64,000 nt of DNA from Mesorhizobium sp. CA14 (GCF_020165195.1 NZ_JAIUHR010000021.1:46811-110810); one strand, 5' to 3'; counted from the first letter of the stretch, positions 36,503 to 45,013 are shown. Translations and numbers: made by a program. Notes: a model not told the origin generated them from the sequence alone.

Positions 36503-37309
36503 TCAGATCGCCGGTGTCTGCCGGATGGGGTTGCCCTGCAGGTATTGCGCGTAAGGCGCCTGGACGAGCCAGCCGGCATCGACGGGCAGCGTGACGCCGG
36601 TGATCGAGGCGGCGCGGTCAGAGCAGAGGAACAGGGCCGCCTCGGCAACGTCGCGCGGCTCGATGAAGCGGCGCAGCGCGGTCGTGGCCTGGATGGCTTG
36701 CGGGTTGCGCTCGCCCTTGGCGATCTTGGCCTTCAGCCCGTCCGACAGCGTGTAGCCCGGCGCCACGGCGTTGACGCGAACGCCATGGGGGCCGAGTTCC
36801 GCCGCAAGCACCTGTGTCAGCGCCAGCACCGCGTGCTTTCCGGGCGTGTAGGCCGGCAGCGACAGCGGCGCGAAGGAGGCGAGCGAGCCGACATTGAGGA
36901 TCGCGCCGCGCCCGGCCGCCGACATCAGTCGGCCGAACACTTGGCAGCCGAGTAGCGTGCCGCGATAGTTGATGCGCCACATCTTCTCGTCTTCGTCGAG
37001 ATCCTGGTCGAGGACGTGCTTGCCGCTCTGCAGGATGCCGGCGCAGTTGACCAGGATGTGCGGAGTGCCGAACGCGCTCACGACTTCCGTCGCCAGAGCC
37101 TCGACGGAGACGGGATCGGCGACGTCGGTCTGGACGAAGAGGGCGCGCGGCGCGCCGCCACTCTCGCAGGCATCGGCGGCTTTCTTGCCCCGAACAGCGT
37201 CGCGGCCAGACACGACAACCTGATAGCCGTCTTCTGCGAAGCGCTCGGCGATCGCGCGGCCGATCCCGGACGTGCCGCCGATGACGACGGCGCTCGATAC
37301 GTTAGCCAT
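36503..37309 (-). CDS. Short-chain dehydrogenase/reductase (SDR 3)
   Basis: A 268-residue SDR with cofactor motif GGTSGIG (residues 11-17), VNCAGIL, catalytic Ser in NVGSLASFAPL, and an unusual but valid active-site YTPGK (YxxxK). The C-terminal GVTLPVDAGWLVQ fits classical SDRs that bind sugar-acid or polyol substrates. Its start overlaps the shikimate-dehydrogenase-like stop by eight bases, so translation is coupled. It belongs to the series GarR-like, shikimate-dehydrogenase-like, SDR 3, RidA, GntR. The substrate is unknown. Confidence 0.84.
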   Translation of the reverse strand: MANVSSAVVIGGTSGIGRAIAERFAEDGYQVVVSGRDAVRGKKAADACESGGAPRALFVQTDVADPVSVEALATEVVSAFGTPHILVNCAGILQSGKHVLDQDLDEDEKMWRINYRGTLLGCQVFGRLMSAAGRGAILNVGSLASFAPLSLPAYTPGKHAVLALTQVLAAELGPHGVRVNAVAPGYTLSDGLKAKIAKGERNPQAIQATTALRRFIEPRDVAEAALFLCSDRAASITGVTLPVDAGWLVQAPYAQYLQGNPIRQTPAI

Positions 37310-38114
37310 GGCGGCGGTCCTTCCGCTCGATGTCGAAGAATTCGGCCATGGCCTCGACCTGGAAATCCATCATCGGGCGCCCGGGCTGGATGCGGCAGCC
37401 GACAGCCTTGGCCGCCTTGAGAAGCGCCGTCTCGGCCGGCTCCATGATGATGTCGACGACCGTCATATCCGACGTCAGCTTGCTCACATCCATCGGCAGC
37501 GGATCGCCGGCTTTGAGGCCGGACGGCGTGGCGTTGATCGCAATATCCATGCCTGACGGGTCGGGTTGGCCGACCTCGATGCGGCAGTTGGGAAAGGTCG
37601 TGTTGACCAGCGCGGCAAGCTTTTGCGCGCGCTCCTTGTCGATGTCGGTCAAACGGATTTCCGCCGCGCCTTCCTCGGCAAGGCAGTAAGTCAGCGAGGC
37701 GCCAGCGCCGCCGGCGCCGACCTGGAGGATGCGCTTGCCGGCGATCCGGTGTCCGCCCGCCTTCAGCCCATCGATGAAGCCGACTCCGTCGAAATTGTCG
37801 GCATACCAGCTGCCGTCCGGCTGGCGGCGCACCGAATTCGCGCTCTGCACGCGCGCGGCGCGATCATGGGCGGCAGCGCATTTGTGGTAGACCGGAACCT
37901 TGTAGGGCACCGAAATGATCACGCCGCGGATATTTTCCGCCGCAGTAATGCCGGCCCAGAAAGTATCGAAATCCTCCGGGCGGCAGCTCAGCGGCACCAT
38001 CAGGCTGTCGAGCCCCTTCTGCTCGAAGATATCGTTGAAGATACCAGGGCTCTTCGCATGACCCACAGGATGGGCCAGCATGACGAAGACATCGGCCTTG
38101 CCGGTTCCGCGCAT
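37302..38114 (-). CDS. Shikimate/quinate dehydrogenase-family oxidoreductase, divergent active site
   Basis: A 270-residue two-domain protein of the AroE family. The N-terminal substrate domain has HPVGHAKSPGIFND, where AroE proteins normally have HSxSP: the first Ser is replaced by Ala at residue 20. The catalytic Lys is present (Lys72, SVPYK), as are Asn94 (ANSV) and Asp109 (NFDG; AroE has NTDG). The NAD(P) domain begins with GAGGAGAS. Catalytic residues are kept but a substrate-carboxylate contact is changed, so it is unlikely to be the housekeeping shikimate dehydrogenase. It probably oxidises a related cyclitol or hydroxy acid in this pathway. It starts three bases after the GarR-like stop. 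Confidence 0.82.
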   Translation of the reverse strand: MRGTGKADVFVMLAHPVGHAKSPGIFNDIFEQKGLDSLMVPLSCRPEDFDTFWAGITAAENIRGVIISVPYKVPVYHKCAAAHDRAARVQSANSVRRQPDGSWYADNFDGVGFIDGLKAGGHRIAGKRILQVGAGGAGASLTYCLAEEGAAEIRLTDIDKERAQKLAALVNTTFPNCRIEVGQPDPSGMDIAINATPSGLKAGDPLPMDVSKLTSDMTVVDIIMEPAETALLKAAKAVGCRIQPGRPMMDFQVEAMAEFFDIERKDRRHG

Positions 38115-38117
38115 CGG

Positions 38118-39008
38118 TTATTCCTTTCCGTTTGACAGTTCGTGACCGCTAAGGGTTTCGAGGGCCCGCACAAGGGACGAATGATCCGCCTCCGCGCCGC
38201 CAGCCTGTGCCGAACAGGCGTTCATCAGCTGCTGCGTCGTTGCCGTGCCCGGCAAGGCGACGCCAAGCGCGCGGGCGCTTTCTAGCGCGAGGTTGAGATC
38301 CTTCTGATGAAGCCGGACGCGAAAGCCTGGCGCGAAGGTGCGGGAAATCATGCGCTCGCCATGCACTTCGAGCACGCGGGAAGAAGCAAAGCCGCCCATC
38401 AGTGCGGCGCGAACTTTCGCCGGGTCGCAGCCGGCCTTGCTGGCAAAGACCAGCGCCTCGGCGACGGCTTCGACGTTGAGTGCGACGATAATCTGGTTGG
38501 CGATCTTGCAGATCTGGCCGGCGCCGTTCTTCTCGCCGATCAAGGTGATGTTCTTGCCGAGCTTCTCAAAGATCGGCAGCGCGCGCTCGAACTCGGCGGC
38601 CGGCCCCCCGACCATGATGGTAAGTGTGGCCGCCTTGGCGCCGACCTCGCCGCCGGAGACGGGCGCATCGAGATAGCCTGCGCCGGCTTCCCTGATCCTT
38701 GCCGCGAATTCGGCGGTGACGATCGGGCTGATCGAGCTCATGTCGATCACCAGCTTGCCGACCGAAATTCCTTCGAGCACCCCGTTCCGTCCGAGCAGGA
38801 CGCGCTCCACGTCGGGCGTATCCGGCAGCATGGTGATGACGATCTCGGACATCCGCGCCACCTCGGCGGGGGAGGCGACGACTGTTGCCTTTAAGTTCCT
38901 TGGAAGAGGGGAGCGGTTCAGGACCGTGACGATCTCGTGCTCCGCATCGGCGAGATGCCGCGCCATCGGCGCGCCCATGACGCCAAGCCCGATGAAGCCG
39001 ATTTTCAT
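38118..39008 (-). CDS. NAD-binding beta-hydroxyacid dehydrogenase (tartronate-semialdehyde-reductase-like)
   Basis: A 296-residue member of the 3-hydroxyisobutyrate dehydrogenase/GarR family. The cofactor motif is GLGVMG (7-12), the substrate loop is DAPVSGG (114-120), and the catalytic Lys168 and Asn171 are in GQICKIANQ. GarR-type enzymes reduce tartronate semialdehyde to glycerate. The divergent neighbour is a GarL-like aldolase, and aldolase plus reductase is the classical pair of galactarate/glucarate breakdown. The start is the ATG at 39008, since the upstream TTG is less likely. It heads the minus-strand series and shares a 109-bp divergent promoter region with the aldolase. Confidence 0.85.
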   Translation of the reverse strand: MKIGFIGLGVMGAPMARHLADAEHEIVTVLNRSPLPRNLKATVVASPAEVARMSEIVITMLPDTPDVERVLLGRNGVLEGISVGKLVIDMSSISPIVTAEFAARIREAGAGYLDAPVSGGEVGAKAATLTIMVGGPAAEFERALPIFEKLGKNITLIGEKNGAGQICKIANQIIVALNVEAVAEALVFASKAGCDPAKVRAALMGGFASSRVLEVHGERMISRTFAPGFRVRLHQKDLNLALESARALGVALPGTATTQQLMNACSAQAGGAEADHSSLVRALETLSGHELSNGKE

Positions 39009-39056
39009 ACGCAACTCCCGTTCCGCGTCAGAGCGCCTTGCAGTTCAGATTTGAGA

Positions 39057-39075
39057 TATGATATAGGACATCATA
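39057..39075. promoter_or_regulatory. Candidate operator in the GarR/aldolase divergent promoter
   Basis: TATGAT-ATAGGAC-ATCATA is a perfect 6-bp inverted repeat with a 7-nt spacer, placed 49 bp from the reductase start and 43 bp from the aldolase start. The AT-rich 109-bp gap must hold both promoters, so a repressor bound here would control both. The GntR/FadR-type regulator encoded at 35.3-36.1 kb is the natural candidate, by context only. Confidence 0.55.
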
Positions 39076-39117
39076 CAAATTTCAATGCACCTTCTTTAGA
39101 CGGGGACCGATCGCAAA

Positions 39118-39882
39118 ATGCAGGAGCGGATCAATTCGCTAAAGGCGGCCGTTCAGGCCGGCCGGGCTCATATCGGCGTCTGGTGTTCGCTGGCTTCGGC
39201 GCTCACCACCGAGGTGGTGGCGGGCTCCGGAGCGGGCTGGCTGCTGATCGACGGAGAGCATAGCCCGAACGATCTGCGCAGCATTATGGCGCAGCTGCAG
39301 GTCGCGGCAGCGTTTCCTTGCGAGGCAGTGGTGCGCCTGCCCTCCGACGATCCCAATCTGATGAAACAGGCGCTTGATGTCGGCGCCCGCAGCCTGATGC
39401 TCCCGAATGTGCGCACGGCGGAGCAGGCGCGTACAATCGTCGCCGCGATGACCTACGCGCCTGCCGGCTTCCGTGGCTTCTCGGTCGGTCACCGCGCCAA
39501 CGCGTTCGGTCGCATCGCCGGCTATCACGCCAAGGCACGCGAGCAGCAGCTGCTAGCCGTGCAGATCGAGGACGAAACTGGCGTCGCCAATGCGGCAGAG
39601 ATCGCAGCGGTCGAGGGCGTCGATGTTCTCTTCGTGGGGCCAGGCGACCTTTCAACGAACATGGGCGCGATGGGCAATCCAGGTGCTGCGCATGTGCAGC
39701 AGGCGATTTCATCCGTGCACAAGGCCGCGGCTTCGGCAGGCAAGGCGAGCGGTATCCTGGCTCCCGCAAAAGCCGACGCGGACCGTTATCTCGCCGATGG
39801 CTTCACCATGGTGGCCGTCGGATCGGACCTCGGTTTGCTGGCGCGGGGGTCGGACGCCCTGATCGCCTCGTTCAACCGGTAG
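39118..39882 (+). CDS. HpcH/HpaI-family class II aldolase (GarL/HpaI-like)
   Basis: A 254-residue metal-dependent pyruvate aldolase. Residues expected from the HpaI structure are in place: His48 (IDGEHSP), Arg73 (VVRLPSDD), the metal ligands Glu151 (QIEDETG) and Asp177 (GPGDLS). Such enzymes split 2-keto-3-deoxy sugar acids, or 4-hydroxy-2-oxo diacids, into pyruvate and an aldehyde. With the GarR-like reductase across the divergent promoter, the aldehyde may be tartronate semialdehyde or a similar compound. It starts a two-gene unit with the FAD oxidase, whose start is 15 bases downstream. Confidence 0.88.
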   Translation: MQERINSLKAAVQAGRAHIGVWCSLASALTTEVVAGSGAGWLLIDGEHSPNDLRSIMAQLQVAAAFPCEAVVRLPSDDPNLMKQALDVGARSLMLPNVRTAEQARTIVAAMTYAPAGFRGFSVGHRANAFGRIAGYHAKAREQQLLAVQIEDETGVANAAEIAAVEGVDVLFVGPGDLSTNMGAMGNPGAAHVQQAISSVHKAAASAGKASGILAPAKADADRYLADGFTMVAVGSDLGLLARGSDALIASFNR

Positions 39883-39896
39883 AGCGGAGAACAGTC

Positions 39897-41114
39897 GTGG
39901 CGGTCCCACCCTATAAAGCCCCTTCGCGCAACGCATATGATATCGTCATCGTCGGGGGAGCGGTCGTCGGTTCCTCGACCGCCTATTGGCTGAGCCAAGC
40001 ACTCGGCAACGGCGCTTCGATCCTCGTCGTTGAACGCGATTCGAGCTACCAGTTCTCCTCGACGGCGCTTTCCACCAGCGCGATCCGCCAGCAATATTCC
40101 AATCCGATCAATGTGAAGATCAGCCAGTTCGGCATCGAGATCATCCGCACCTTCCAGGAGAGGATGGCACCATTCTACCCGAATGAGACGGCCCCCGATC
40201 TCGGATTCAAGGAACACGGATATCTCTATTGCTGCTCCCCCGAGGGGGTGGACTCGGCCAAGGAGCGGGTCGAGCTGCAGCGCAGCCTGGGCGCTCACAC
40301 AGTCTTCCTCGATCCGGGCGCGTTGAAAGAACGTTTTCCGTGGCTGAATGTTGATGACCTCGGCGGCGGTTCGTGGGGTTCGCGCGAAGAGGGCTGGTTC
40401 GATTCGATGGGCATGCTCAACGGCTTCCGCCGCGCGGCGCGCGCGAGCGGCGTCGAATATCTCGACAATGCCGTGACGGCGCTGGACGTCCTTGACGGTC
40501 GGGTCGTTGCCGCGCGACTTGCGACCGGCGAAAGGATTGCTTGCGGAACGCTGGTCAACGCGGCAGGTCCACGCGCACAGCAGGTCGCCGCCATGGCCGG
40601 CCTTTCCATCCCGGTCGCGCCCTACAAGCGCTACAGTTTCGTTTTCGCCAGCGCCAATCCGATCCCGGGCAGAATGCCCAACGTCATCGACCTTTCCGGA
40701 ACCTTCGTGCGGCCGGAGGGCGAGCTTTTCCTCACCGGCAACACGCCGCAGGGCGATGGGCCTGCCGACTACGACGACTTCGAAATGCATTTCGAGGAGT
40801 TCGACGACTATATCTGGCCGGCGCTGTGGCACCGCATTCCGGCCTTCGACGCGCTAAAGGTGCAGACGAGCTGGACCGGTCACTACGAATACAACATGCT
40901 CGACCACAACGGCATTGTCGGCTTCCATCCCGAGGTGAGAAACTTCATGTTCGCCAATGGCTTCTCCGGTCACGGTCTGCAGCAGTCGCCGGCGGTTGGC
41001 CGGGCGGTGTCGGAGCTGATCGTTCACGGCGCTTTCCAGACGCTCGACCTGTCGCCATTCTGCTATGAGCGAATTCCGCGCAACGAACCGTTCCTCGAGG
41101 AGGCGGTGATCTAG
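39897..41114 (+). CDS. DAO-type FAD-dependent oxidoreductase
   Basis: A 405-residue flavoprotein of the D-amino-acid oxidase/sarcosine oxidase/glycine oxidase superfamily. The FAD-binding dinucleotide fold is near the N-terminus (DIVIVGGAVVGSSTAY; GxGxxG-type at 20-25, with Ala in place of the second Gly), followed by VVERDSSYQFSSTALS, a position close to that where covalent or tight FAD contacts occur in sarcosine-oxidase relatives. The C-terminal part has NFMFANGFSGHGLQQSPAVG, a typical end for this family. The start is GTG at 39897. It would oxidise an amine or N-methyl amino acid to an imine, giving RidA a substrate. Confidence 0.86.
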   Translation: MAVPPYKAPSRNAYDIVIVGGAVVGSSTAYWLSQALGNGASILVVERDSSYQFSSTALSTSAIRQQYSNPINVKISQFGIEIIRTFQERMAPFYPNETAPDLGFKEHGYLYCCSPEGVDSAKERVELQRSLGAHTVFLDPGALKERFPWLNVDDLGGGSWGSREEGWFDSMGMLNGFRRAARASGVEYLDNAVTALDVLDGRVVAARLATGERIACGTLVNAAGPRAQQVAAMAGLSIPVAPYKRYSFVFASANPIPGRMPNVIDLSGTFVRPEGELFLTGNTPQGDGPADYDDFEMHFEEFDDYIWPALWHRIPAFDALKVQTSWTGHYEYNMLDHNGIVGFHPEVRNFMFANGFSGHGLQQSPAVGRAVSELIVHGAFQTLDLSPFCYERIPRNEPFLEEAVI

Positions 41115-41180
41115 CAGGCGTTTTTCGGTAACTTACTCACTGGTGCCGGGTAATTGGCATTCGCCTGAGAGAAATGTGAC

Positions 41181-41351
41181 ATGAAAATTGCCCACCAAGT
41201 CCAGCACATGAAGGATCGGATGATTGAGGCTGGCGCATTGGAAAAAGCAGTGTCGGTCAGCAAGACGGTAGCAAAAAATGACTCAACCCCGTCACTTCGA
41301 TCGCGGCTCAATGCGGTTTCGGTTAGGTTGCGGAGCCTTTTAAGGGCTTAG
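41181..41351 (+). CDS. Possible small protein, 56 aa
   Basis: A small open frame starts at an ATG preceded by GAGAGAA and ends at TAG 41349-41351. The product (MKIAHQVQHMKDRMIEAGAL... ending SVRLRSLLRA) is basic and predicted helical, with no hydrophobic segment. It lies alone in the 494-bp gap between the FAD-oxidase gene and the LacI gene. There is no family resemblance and no support beyond the ribosome-binding site. Nothing else convincing is seen in 41115-41608. Confidence 0.25.
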   Translation: MKIAHQVQHMKDRMIEAGALEKAVSVSKTVAKNDSTPSLRSRLNAVSVRLRSLLRA

Positions 41352-41608
41352 GATTTGACACTCCAGGGGCGAAACCTAACGGCCGTTGAGACAGGGACGC
41401 GGAGTCACGCCCCTTATGGCCTCCCTACGAATATGTGCCCAGCTGGCGTTGGCGAAAGGTCGTCGGAGATTTGGTTGTGCACGCGCAAAGCCGAGGAAGC
41501 ATTGCCGGTCCCGGGCTACCCGGCACCACTGCGCCTCATGTCGGCCGCCCCTATTTGCCTGAAGGCGGACATTCGGACGTACAATGCGGTCAGCATCTGC
41601 GACGCGCC

Positions 41609-42643
41609 TCAGATGTTCTCCGGCGTAACTATTTCGAATGGTATCGACCGTTGCAGCGTGGCCAGCTGTGCCTGTGGGCTGATGACGTCGATCATTGTCT
41701 GCACGAGAAGGGCCGATGTGGCTTCGAGAGGATGACAGAGAGCTGCAGTGATCAATCCTTCCGAAAGACCTCTGCGTGTCTCGGGTCCGATGTCGCGGCA
41801 TACCACCTTGATAGCTGAGCGCCTTTCCGGTGTGACCTCTTTTAGCGCGCGTAGCACACCTGTGATGCCGCCACCGACAATCAGAATCCCCACAAGGTCT
41901 TCAGTCGTCTTCAGCAACTCGGCCACCATGCGGTAGGCTTCGCTTGGTTCCTCATGCGTGGGGCGGCTTTCCTCGACCGTTAGCCGAGGCGCGTGCTCGC
42001 GCAGATAGGAGCGGAAGCTGGCGTCCGAGACATCCTGGCATTGGTACCGGTGGTTGCCGATGAAAACCGCAATGCGGCCCGGGCCTTGGGTGGTTTGCGC
42101 CATTAGGAAGGCCGCGGTCCGCCCCAGCTTCCAATTGTCAGTACCCACATAAGCCGCCCTTTCGGGCGCGGACTGATCCGTGATGTATGAAACGACCGGC
42201 TTTCCCACCTCCTTCAGGGCGCGAATGGCCTGACCAACGATTGGGTGATCGGCCGCGACGACCGCGACAGCGTCGCATTCCTCGCCGAGCGCGATAAGAC
42301 GGTTCGAAATGGTTTCCGGCGTCAAAACATCCACGAAGTCGACGACAGGATCGATGACCTCGTCCCGACGCTCGCGACAAGCGGCAACGATCTTCTTGCC
42401 GAACAATTGGTAGAGGTCACGAGTCGACTGCTGGAGCAGAAAACCCAATCGGTAATGCGGCGATATCTTGCGGGCCCGATCGTCGATCGCCCGGATGCCG
42501 TAAAATCCGATTTCCTCCGCTGCGCTCTGCACGCGTTGGATCGTCTTCGGCCGCACCGAAACGGTGCCGCCCAAAATTCTGTTCACGGTCGCCACCGATA
42601 CGCCTGCCGCAGTGGCCAGATCCTGGATTGTCGGCCGCTTCAT
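41609..42643 (-). CDS. LacI-family transcriptional regulator
   Basis: A 344-residue LacI/GalR regulator. The N-terminal HTH is TIQDLATAAGVSVATVNRIL with hinge VSVRPKTIQRVQSAAEEIGF. The periplasmic-binding-like sensor domain (RLGFLLQQ, YVGTDNWKLGRTAAFLM, GRIAVFIGNHRYQCQD) resembles the sugar-binding proteins of ribose-type importers. It is divergent from the hydroxylase/importer operon at 42.8 kb, and the intergenic DNA carries a perfect inverted repeat with an extra half-site. It most likely represses this operon and itself until the imported sugar or cyclitol binds. Confidence 0.9.
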   Translation of the reverse strand: MKRPTIQDLATAAGVSVATVNRILGGTVSVRPKTIQRVQSAAEEIGFYGIRAIDDRARKISPHYRLGFLLQQSTRDLYQLFGKKIVAACRERRDEVIDPVVDFVDVLTPETISNRLIALGEECDAVAVVAADHPIVGQAIRALKEVGKPVVSYITDQSAPERAAYVGTDNWKLGRTAAFLMAQTTQGPGRIAVFIGNHRYQCQDVSDASFRSYLREHAPRLTVEESRPTHEEPSEAYRMVAELLKTTEDLVGILIVGGGITGVLRALKEVTPERRSAIKVVCRDIGPETRRGLSEGLITAALCHPLEATSALLVQTMIDVISPQAQLATLQRSIPFEIVTPENI

Positions 42644-42660
42644 GAACGTCCGTTCCTATC

Positions 42661-42689
42661 GTATCATAATGATTGATACTAAATGATAC
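42661..42689. promoter_or_regulatory. Candidate LacI operator with three half-sites
   Basis: GTATCA (42661-42666) and TGATAC (42674-42679) form a perfect inverted repeat with a 7-nt spacer. A third TGATAC follows at 42684-42689. The site starts 18 bp upstream of the LacI start and lies in the divergent promoter region, as expected of an autoregulated LacI-type repressor. Classical LacI operators are usually centred on a CG pair, which this site lacks, so assignment is by position. Confidence 0.55.
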
Positions 42690-42825
42690 AAATGCAACTT
42701 TGATCTTATTTGTGCCTTCTCCGAATATCAACCCTCCGATATGAATTGCGCCAAGCTAGGGCTCGGCTAGGGCTAGGTCCGAACTCCCGAATATCAGACC
42801 GATCCGGCCAGGAGGCAATGCCGCG

Positions 42826-43872
42826 ATGGATGACCTTCAGTATGGTACACGCGACAAGCGCGGCAACTGGGCGCCGCACCGCCGCGCCGAGCCGGCGCCA
42901 ATCTGGCACCGCCCCTTCAATGCAAAAAAAGTGGTGGCCTGGATCCCGGAGTTTTTCTGGCCGTGGAACACGTTCCATCTCGCCACGGCGCTCATTTGGG
43001 TAAATCTGCTCATCCCGAGCTGGCAGAGTCTGGCGAGCTTCTCGTTGCTCAACTACCTTTGGCTGTACGGCCTCAACGCTGCAGGGATTTTTCTGTTCTA
43101 CGGCTTCTTTGAGCTACGCTACTACATCCAGCGCAAGCAGCAGAACCGCTTCAAGTACAATCCGAAATTTCCTTCGGACGCTCCGTCCGATGTGTTCTGG
43201 TTCCAAAGCCAGAACATCGACAATTTCGCCCGCTCGTTTTTCGTCACGATACCGCTGTGGACGGTGGTCGAGATCGTGATGCTGTGGGTCTATGCAAACA
43301 GCTGGGCGGTCTGGCTGCCATGGACGACGAACTGGCTATACCTGTCGTTCCTGGTGCTTATCGCGCCAGCGGTGCACGAGATCTATTTCTTTTTCCTGCA
43401 CAGGGCGATCCATTGGCCGCCGCTCTACAAATGGGTGCATTCGGTCCATCACAATTCGATCAACCCGAGCCCGTGGTCGTCGTTATCGATGCATCCGGTC
43501 GAAGGCCTCCTCTATCACGCTGAGGCCTGGCTGCACCTGTTGATCCCATCCAACCCGGTCTGCGCCTACTTCACGCTGCACGGCGCGGGTTTCGGCGCAG
43601 TGAACGGTCATCTCGGTTTCGAGATCTTCGAAATCACAGACAAGGTCAATCTCGATAGCCATTCCTACGTGCACTACCTGCACCACAAGTATTTCGAGGT
43701 GAACTACGGCGGCGACGGGCTGGTGCCCCTCGATAAGCTGTTCGGCACCTGGCACGACGGCAGCAAGGAAGCCGACGAGGCCATGAAAGCGCGCTTCCGC
43801 AAGAAGAAAGAAAAGATGCGGGGCCGCCAGGAAGGCCGCAGTGATCCGGCGTCTGGAATGCCGGCGGAATAA
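42826..43872 (+). CDS. Sterol desaturase/fatty-acid hydroxylase-family membrane di-iron oxygenase
   Basis: A 348-residue membrane protein with about four to five hydrophobic segments (e.g. TALIWVNLLIPSW, WLYGLNAAGIFLFYGFF, LYLSFLVLIAPAV). All three histidine boxes of the fatty-acid hydroxylase superfamily are present: HRAIH (192-196), HSVHH (205-209) and HYLHH (283-287). These bind a di-iron centre that hydroxylates C-H bonds using O2 and electrons from a redoxin. It is the first gene of the LacI-controlled operon, and a Rieske ferredoxin is encoded in the same operon. In rhizopine catabolism, MocD (an oxygenase) and MocE (a Rieske ferredoxin) demethylate the substrate, so an analogous dealkylation is a good hypothesis. 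AGGAGG lies 10 nt before the ATG. Confidence 0.87.
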   Translation: MDDLQYGTRDKRGNWAPHRRAEPAPIWHRPFNAKKVVAWIPEFFWPWNTFHLATALIWVNLLIPSWQSLASFSLLNYLWLYGLNAAGIFLFYGFFELRYYIQRKQQNRFKYNPKFPSDAPSDVFWFQSQNIDNFARSFFVTIPLWTVVEIVMLWVYANSWAVWLPWTTNWLYLSFLVLIAPAVHEIYFFFLHRAIHWPPLYKWVHSVHHNSINPSPWSSLSMHPVEGLLYHAEAWLHLLIPSNPVCAYFTLHGAGFGAVNGHLGFEIFEITDKVNLDSHSYVHYLHHKYFEVNYGGDGLVPLDKLFGTWHDGSKEADEAMKARFRKKKEKMRGRQEGRSDPASGMPAE

Positions 43873-43967
43873 CGAAGCAAAATGCTGTTTCGGCCGAGCC
43901 CGTGAGGAGCGGGCCTGGAACAGGAAGACTTTTGTCGAACCCTGCGGGGTAATCTGGGAGGAAGACC

Positions 43968-44933
43968 ATGAAGCTTTTCAAGACACTCGTCTCGACAGCG
44001 GTGCTGATCGGGTTCAGCGCCGGCGCGACGCTCGCCGCCAACATCTTCGTCGTCGGCGGCAAGCCGGACGATCCGTTCTGGTCGATCGTCAAGCGCGGTG
44101 CTGAAGACGCCGGCAAGGTGGTCGAGGCACAGGGCGGCAAGGTCACCTGGCTCGGGCCGCAGAACTACGACAATCTGGGTGTGGACGCCGCAGAGCTGAT
44201 CCGGCAAGCGATCGACCAGAAGGCCGACGCCATCGTTGGGCCGGACTGGGTGCCGGAAGCCATGGACCCCGCGTTCAAAGCGGTGAGGGATGCAGGCATT
44301 CCGCTGATCATCTACAATGCCGGCGGGCTGAAAGCGGCCGATCGTCTCGGCGCCATGAACTATGTCGGCTCTGACGACTACAAGGGCGGCGTCGCGGCCG
44401 GCGAGTATCTCACCAAGGCCGGCAACAAGGAAGGCGTCTGCATCAACACGCTGCCAGGCGCCGCCAACATCGAGGCCTTTTGTGGTGGCTTCAAGGAAGG
44501 GATGAAGAACGGCGGCGGCGAAGCCGACGTGCTGCCGTTGCCGGCCACCTCCTTCGGCTCGGCCACGGCCGTCGCGCAGGCGGTCAAGGCCTATCTGCTG
44601 CAGCATCAGGACGTGAACGCCGTCTTCACCATCGGCAACGTCGATGCGAATTCCGCCATGAACGGCATTACCCAGGCCGGGAAGGTCGGAAAAGTCCACC
44701 TGTGCGGCATGAATTTCGACGAGACCATCCTGAACAACATCAAGGGCGGCCAGCAGGACTGCGCGATCGACCAGCAGGGTTACCTGCAGGGTTATCTCGC
44801 CGTTGCGATCCTGAATGGCCACGTCAACTATGGTTTGTCGGTGCCCACCCGTGAGATCCTGACGGGACCAGGCGTCATCGACAAGGCGAACGTCGACGCC
44901 ACCATCGCCGGCGTGAAAGCAGGGACGCGATAA
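43968..44933 (+). CDS. Sugar ABC transporter, periplasmic binding protein (ribose/rhizopine type)
   Basis: A 321-residue family 2 sugar-binding protein. The signal peptide is MKLFKTLVSTAVLIGFSAGATLA, followed by ANIFVVGGKPDDPFWSIVKRG, the usual opening of the type I periplasmic fold. IVGPDWVPEAMDPAFKA and MNYVGSDDYKGGVAAGEYL mark the two lobes. GGAGG precedes the ATG. It delivers ligand to the two following permeases. By neighbourhood (MocA, MocC and MocE homologues downstream) the ligand is likely a cyclitol, inosamine or related sugar, comparable with rhizopine-binding MocB, although the sequence alone does not prove it. Confidence 0.87.
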   Translation: MKLFKTLVSTAVLIGFSAGATLAANIFVVGGKPDDPFWSIVKRGAEDAGKVVEAQGGKVTWLGPQNYDNLGVDAAELIRQAIDQKADAIVGPDWVPEAMDPAFKAVRDAGIPLIIYNAGGLKAADRLGAMNYVGSDDYKGGVAAGEYLTKAGNKEGVCINTLPGAANIEAFCGGFKEGMKNGGGEADVLPLPATSFGSATAVAQAVKAYLLQHQDVNAVFTIGNVDANSAMNGITQAGKVGKVHLCGMNFDETILNNIKGGQQDCAIDQQGYLQGYLAVAILNGHVNYGLSVPTREILTGPGVIDKANVDATIAGVKAGTR

Positions 44934-44944
44934 TCCTCCCGCCT

Positions 44945-44986
44945 GGGCCGCCCCGCTTCTGCTGCGGGCGGCCCCTTTCCTTTTCT
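44945..44986 (+). terminator. Intra-operon hairpin with T-rich tail after the binding-protein gene
   Basis: GGGCCGCCC (44945-44953) and GGGCGGCCC (44966-44974) form a perfect 9-bp stem, followed by CTTTCCTTTTCT. It stands 11 bp after the binding-protein stop and before the permease gene. It looks like a partial Rho-independent terminator or message-stabilising stem that would keep binding protein in excess over permeases. Confidence 0.7.
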
Positions 44987-45013
44987 CGGCGTCGGCCTCA
45001 TCGTGGCCGGCGC

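Noticed and set aside
41355..41735. Open frame between the FAD oxidase and LacI genes
   Set aside because: It overlaps the LacI gene on the other strand, has no ribosome-binding site and an unstructured composition.
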